DNA of 18,365 nt. It comes from Aliterella sp. RAGGC_92 (GTDB lineage: Bacteria > Cyanobacteriota > Cyanobacteriia > Cyanobacteriales > Chroococcidiopsidaceae). The stretch is taken from the NCBI GenBank assembly GCA_030826005.1, contig JAPJOW010000069.1, forward strand, positions 1-18,365, given 5' to 3'. The notes under the pieces were generated by a model that was not told the DNA's origin, made no database searches, and saw only the letters and a list, made by a program, of their open reading frames with translations. Numbering within the stretch: the first letter of the stretch is position 1; each line of letters begins with the position of its first letter. The position numbers were made by a program, and so were the translations under genes. Of this stretch, positions 16,026 to 18,365 are shown piece after piece.

Positions 16026-16793
16026 TCAATTATCAAGACAAGCCTTGATGTCGTCAAGGGTGATGTAGTCTCCTGGTGTCGCGCGACTGCGGTTGGCAAT
16101 TACGCGCATGGGTGAATTTGGTTCGCCTAAGTCAGAAACGACGAGTAATGCTTCGCTCATGTCTTCGTTTCTGGTGTAGCGGCTAAGGGTAACAAGGCAG
16201 CGAAATCCTGCGCTGACTGCTGCTACAAGCCCATTACGCGAGTCTTCAATTACGAGGGTGTCTTGGGGCGATAAGTTCAACCGCTCTTTTGCTAGTAGGT
16301 AAATGTCTGGTGCTGGCTTTTTTTTCGCCACCATATCGCCTGCAAATACTTCAAAATGCGCCGCTTGCTCTTTACCGACGACAAACTCTAAAACAGCACG
16401 TACTGATTCTTCTGCGGAGGTTGAAGCTACAACCAACGTCCAACCTGCGGCGATCGCTTCTTTGGTCAATCTCGCAATTCCAGGTCGTCCTGGTAAGCGT
16501 CCATCTCTTACCATTTCTTTGTATATTGCTGTTTTGCGTTTATGCCACTCTACTAGCAAATTGCTTTGTTCTTCAGCATCGGTAGGCAAACCTGCTGTTT
16601 GCACAAATTCGGGTGTCAATATACCTGCCATCCGCTCTTTACCGCCACCGATTTTGACTTTTTCGTTATACTCGGCTTCAGACCACTGTATAGGAAGATT
16701 AAATTCACTGAAGGTTTGGTTAAAGGCGGGTAAATGTCCGTCGTGTTCTGTATCTGCTAATACGCCATCGCAATCAAAGATAATTGCGCTCAT
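16026..16793 (-). CDS. cbbY: CbbY-type haloacid dehalogenase-like phosphatase
   Basis: This 255-residue HAD-superfamily phosphatase has motif I FDCDGVLADTE (Asp7 nucleophile, Asp9 acid/base), motif II in VVASTS (Ser124), motif III in KKKPAPDIY (Lys158/159 region), and motif IV EDSRNG (Glu183, Asp184). The sequence EHDGHLPAFNQTF after motif I and TLSRYTRNEDM near the end are typical of CbbY. CbbY of Rhodobacter and its plant homologue dephosphorylate xylulose-1,5-bisphosphate, a Rubisco inhibitor, to xylulose-5-phosphate. Its start overlaps the stop of the upstream aldolase relic frame by ATGA, and GGAG (16805-16802) lies 8 nt before the start. This suggests a former operon with a class II aldolase. 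Family call is secure; substrate is from homology. Confidence 0.9.
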   Translation of the reverse strand: MSAIIFDCDGVLADTEHDGHLPAFNQTFSEFNLPIQWSEAEYNEKVKIGGGKERMAGILTPEFVQTAGLPTDAEEQSNLLVEWHKRKTAIYKEMVRDGRLPGRPGIARLTKEAIAAGWTLVVASTSAEESVRAVLEFVVGKEQAAHFEVFAGDMVAKKKPAPDIYLLAKERLNLSPQDTLVIEDSRNGLVAAVSAGFRCLVTLSRYTRNEDMSEALLVVSDLGEPNSPMRVIANRSRATPGDYITLDDIKACLDN

Positions 16794-17133
16794 GCTGCAC
16801 TCTCCGCTAAAATTTGGGCTTTTCCTACTAAATTAAACTTCTTCATACTGAGTTCCAACCTTTGGCTAAATAGGTGCTAATAACTTTGCGATCGGGGCAA
16901 TGGTCGAGGGGCAATGCTACAGGTACTTCAATATCCCGCGTCAGTTCCGTCCACTTAGCATAAAATAAGTCTATTCCAATGGATTTGACTGTTTTAACTG
17001 AAGTTTGGATAATTACGGGCGATCGCACTTCTACCGCCTCTAAGGTCAAATCGTTAAATACGTTAAACGCACCAACCCCGTAGCGCTCTCGAAACGCGCG
17101 ATCGAGGATTTCTTTCATTGAAACGACTGGCAT
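16790..17133 (-). pseudogene. fba: class II fructose-bisphosphate aldolase gene with internal deletion
   Basis: From the ATG at 17133 (MPVVSMKEILDRAF) the frame matches the N-terminus of class II aldolases: RYGVGAFNVFNDLTLEAV, SPVIIQTSVKTVKSIG, and LDHCPDRKVISTYLAKGWNSV, which includes the aldolase LDH motif. It stops after 96 residues (TGA at 16845-16843), while the family has about 280-350. In another frame a short tail follows: the ATG at 16846 opens MKKFNLVGKAQILAESAA, ending in a TGA that overlaps the cbbY ATG. I read this tail as the original C-terminus. The middle (about 180 residues or more, with most metal and substrate residues) is missing. A smaller gap also seems present at EAVEVRSP, where relatives have several more residues. 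The product cannot be an active aldolase. Confidence 0.75.
16802..16805 (-). promoter_or_regulatory. ribosome binding site of cbbY inside the aldolase relic
   Basis: GGAG on the minus strand lies 8 nt before the cbbY ATG, within the remnant aldolase tail. Most genes in this window lack such a sequence, so it supports the cbbY start at 16793 and a former translational coupling to the aldolase. Confidence 0.6.
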
Positions 17134-17188
17134 GATTTTCTCTTAATTACAATGAAAAATTTTGCAAAAAGTCCTAGGGATCGCTTCC

Positions 17189-17212
17189 TATTAACTCCTA
17201 CAGAAGTTAATA
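17189..17212. promoter_or_regulatory. inverted repeat upstream of the aldolase relic, candidate operator
   Basis: TATTAACT (17189-17196) and AGTTAATA (17205-17212) are perfect inverted copies with an 8-nt spacer. The spacing and the TTAA ends suit a LysR-type regulator such as CbbR, which often controls Calvin-cycle genes; this is inference, and no regulator gene is near. Confidence 0.35.
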
Positions 17213-17483
17213 AGAATTCCTGATTTTTCTATGCCATAAAAAATGTTGAATTTTCTAAGCTAAACGCTTTTTCGATTAAAACCCAATCGAATGCTTGCCG
17301 ATAGTTTTACTCTAGCTAGGGCGATCCCTGCTTATGTCTATCTTTAGAGTTATTTTGCGGAACGTTTATAATTTTGAATTTAAAGAAGTATTAAAAAATT
17401 TTGTTGACAAAATGGCTCTTATTTGAATTTACCTAAATGCGATCGCATGAATAATAAAAAGCTGAATTTATACTCAAACGGAA

Positions 17484-17511
17484 GTTACGCAGTAGAGAAC
17501 TACTGCGTAAC
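17484..17511. terminator. perfect 12-bp hairpin, candidate terminator or short repeat
   Basis: GTTACGCAGTAG (17484-17495) and CTACTGCGTAAC (17500-17511) pair fully over a 4-nt loop. It lies downstream of the leftward gene ending at 17561, so it could terminate that transcript, but only TTCC follows on the minus strand, not a T-run. It may also be a small dispersed repeat or a structured RNA element. Confidence 0.5.
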
Positions 17512-17560
17512 ACCAAATTAAATTGAGAAATAGGCAAACAGGTTAGCTCTCTATGGATTT

Positions 17561-17983
17561 TTAGGCGCGATCGCGTTCTAAGTCATAGATTACTTTTTCC
17601 ATTGCCCAATCAACAGATTTTTGGGGGTTTGTTTGTTGGGTGTAAGCTAACAAACGGTTGGCGGTAGTGCGATCGTTGTGCAAAAGAATTAGCAGTTTTT
17701 TTTGCAACTTGGGACTTGCTCGATCTATTTGAGTATCAGTTTGAAATTTAGCACCGTTTGCTTTTTTAGTTGCTAAATAACCTCCCGCCGCAATCCCACC
17801 AGCTACCAAGGCTGTAGTTATTAACTTTCCGCTTGAATCGTTATTTTCTGGGGAAGTGGAGTTATAAGGCTCGGCTAAGGGTATGGATTGAGCTAGTTGT
17901 AAACGTTGAGTGGAAGTAAAACCGGGAATTTGGGTGCTGATAATAGTAGCTAATACCGCACCTATTGGTAAAAGTTTTAGCAT
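17561..17983 (-). CDS. small exported or membrane protein of unknown function
   Basis: The frame reaches back to a TTG at 18013, but the ATG at 17983 (MLKLLPIGAVLATIIS) gives a classical short signal peptide or anchor, so I start there; the product has 140 residues. After the N-terminal hydrophobic segment comes a polar serine/asparagine-rich stretch, then a second hydrophobic segment with glycine-rich LITTALVAGGIAAGGYL (about 76-92), then a basic C-terminal helix region ending YDLERDRA. That tail, about 45 residues with NDRTTANRLLAY and VDWAMEKVIYDL, should be helical. I recognise no family with a known function. It follows the M28 peptidase gene by 34 bp on the same strand, so the two may be co-transcribed. 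Confidence 0.7.
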   Translation of the reverse strand: MLKLLPIGAVLATIISTQIPGFTSTQRLQLAQSIPLAEPYNSTSPENNDSSGKLITTALVAGGIAAGGYLATKKANGAKFQTDTQIDRASPKLQKKLLILLHNDRTTANRLLAYTQQTNPQKSVDWAMEKVIYDLERDRA

Positions 17984-18017
17984 GGTTGTTTTTAGTTTAG
18001 TTTGAACAGTCAAACAG

Positions 18018-18365
18018 TTATTTTTGAATTTTGTTAGCTAAATCGAAGCCAAGTTGCGCTGTTTCTTCAAGCAGTTTCGCGTCTACCTGGCGATCGCCAG
18101 GACTATGATAATTAGGATCTTCGCCTCGGTAGAAAAAGAGTACAGGTACTTTAGCGCTGGCAAAAGAAGCATGATCGCTACCGCCTCGACTCCCAAAAGT
18201 ATCAATTTTAGGATTTGTGGACTTGGCTATTTTGGTTAAAGATTCTGTTCCACCGACAAGCAAGCGATCGTTTACGCCTACCATATCAAAGTTGAACATA
18301 CCCTTAAGCCCTTGCAAAAATTCTGGTTTAGCACTGCTTACAAAAGCCTTAGAGCCATGCAAACC
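18018..18365 (-). CDS. M28 family zinc aminopeptidase, C-terminal part (edge-truncated)
   Basis: The frame is open to the right edge. The codon at 18362-18360 is TTG and codes an internal leucine in GLHGSKAFV, not a start; the true start is outside the window. About 116 residues are seen. FNFDMVGV carries an Asp that in M28 peptidases is a zinc ligand, and NYHSPGD carries the last zinc-binding His. GGSDHASFASAKVPVLFFYRG between them is typical of the family. M28 enzymes remove N-terminal residues from peptides and are often periplasmic, secreted or anchored in the envelope; location cannot be told because the N-terminus is missing. The gene ends 34 bp before the small exported protein. Confidence 0.88.
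   Translation of the reverse strand, partial: GLHGSKAFVSSAKPEFLQGLKGMFNFDMVGVNDRLLVGGTESLTKIAKSTNPKIDTFGSRGGSDHASFASAKVPVLFFYRGEDPNYHSPGDRQVDAKLLEETAQLGFDLANKIQK

Larger units (their letters stand above)
17134..17560. other. gene-free stretch with three inverted repeats
   Basis: No frame here looks like a gene on either strand. It contains three inverted repeats: TATTAACT / AGTTAATA at 17189-17212 (8-bp arms, 8-nt spacer), 56 bp before the aldolase relic; TTCGATT / AATCGAA at 17271-17291 (7-bp arms, 7-nt spacer); and GTTACGCAGTAG / CTACTGCGTAAC at 17484-17511 (12-bp arms, 4-nt loop), about 50 bp after the leftward gene that ends at 17561. A lone TTGACA (17404-17409) has no convincing -10 partner. 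A HIP1 octamer lies at about 17440. Confidence 0.7.

Noticed and set aside
16303..16836. 177-codon plus-strand open frame opposite cbbY
   Set aside because: It lies fully antisense to a gene with complete HAD motifs, and its translation has no recognisable domain.
17404..17433. TTGACA as promoter of a plus-strand transcript
   Set aside because: No good -10 hexamer is found at 16-18 nt, and no plus-strand gene follows before the right edge.
1..18365. tRNA, rRNA, insertion sequence or integration site
   Set aside because: I saw no cloverleaf-like sequence, transposase frame, terminal inverted repeat with target duplication, or tRNA-end attachment site.

Overview
The window looks like a cyanobacterial chromosome. 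The octamer GCGATCGC (HIP1), a hallmark of many cyanobacterial genomes, occurs well over twenty times, inside and between genes. The proteins also fit: a CobA-HemD fusion, a CbbY-type phosphatase, a class II aldolase relic, and several proteins of cyanobacterial character with no known function. DNA is moderately AT-rich and most starts lack a Shine-Dalgarno sequence, as is usual in this group. I cannot name the genus.

Layout. Positions 1-950 (minus) hold the N-terminal part of a DUF2079 membrane protein cut by the left edge. A TldD peptidase (1107-2501, plus) converges with coaE (2498-3088), a CobA-HemD fusion (3072-4580) and thrC (4710-5801), all minus. A small coiled-coil protein (6035-6232, plus) converges with a large single-pass membrane-anchored protein (6242-8539, minus).

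The standout is a plus-strand three-gene operon at 8732-14236: a tandem winged-helix protein, an Orc/Cdc6-like AAA+ ATPase with an unrecognised C-terminal half, and an 877-residue protein. The last fuses an RNase D-like DEDDy 3'-5' exonuclease, an Fe-S cluster PD-(D/E)XK nuclease of Cas4/AddB type, and an FtsK alpha-beta DNA translocase motor without the gamma domain. I do not recognise this set as a named system. It resembles, by analogy only, the HerA-NurA logic of DNA end processing or a defence module.

After it come azoR (14256-14879, minus), a divergent orphan ParA ATPase (15026-15931, plus), and a minus-strand carbon-metabolism remnant: cbbY (16026-16793) and a class II aldolase gene that appears to have lost most of its middle (16790-17133). 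A 427-bp gene-free stretch (17134-17560) carries three inverted repeats. The right end holds a small secreted or membrane protein (17561-17983) and the C-terminal part of an M28 aminopeptidase cut by the right edge (18018-18365).

Four reading frames seem to begin earlier only by counting a TTG or by running off the edge. I shortened three of these (starts at 8539, 8732 and 17983) and treat the last as an edge-truncated gene.
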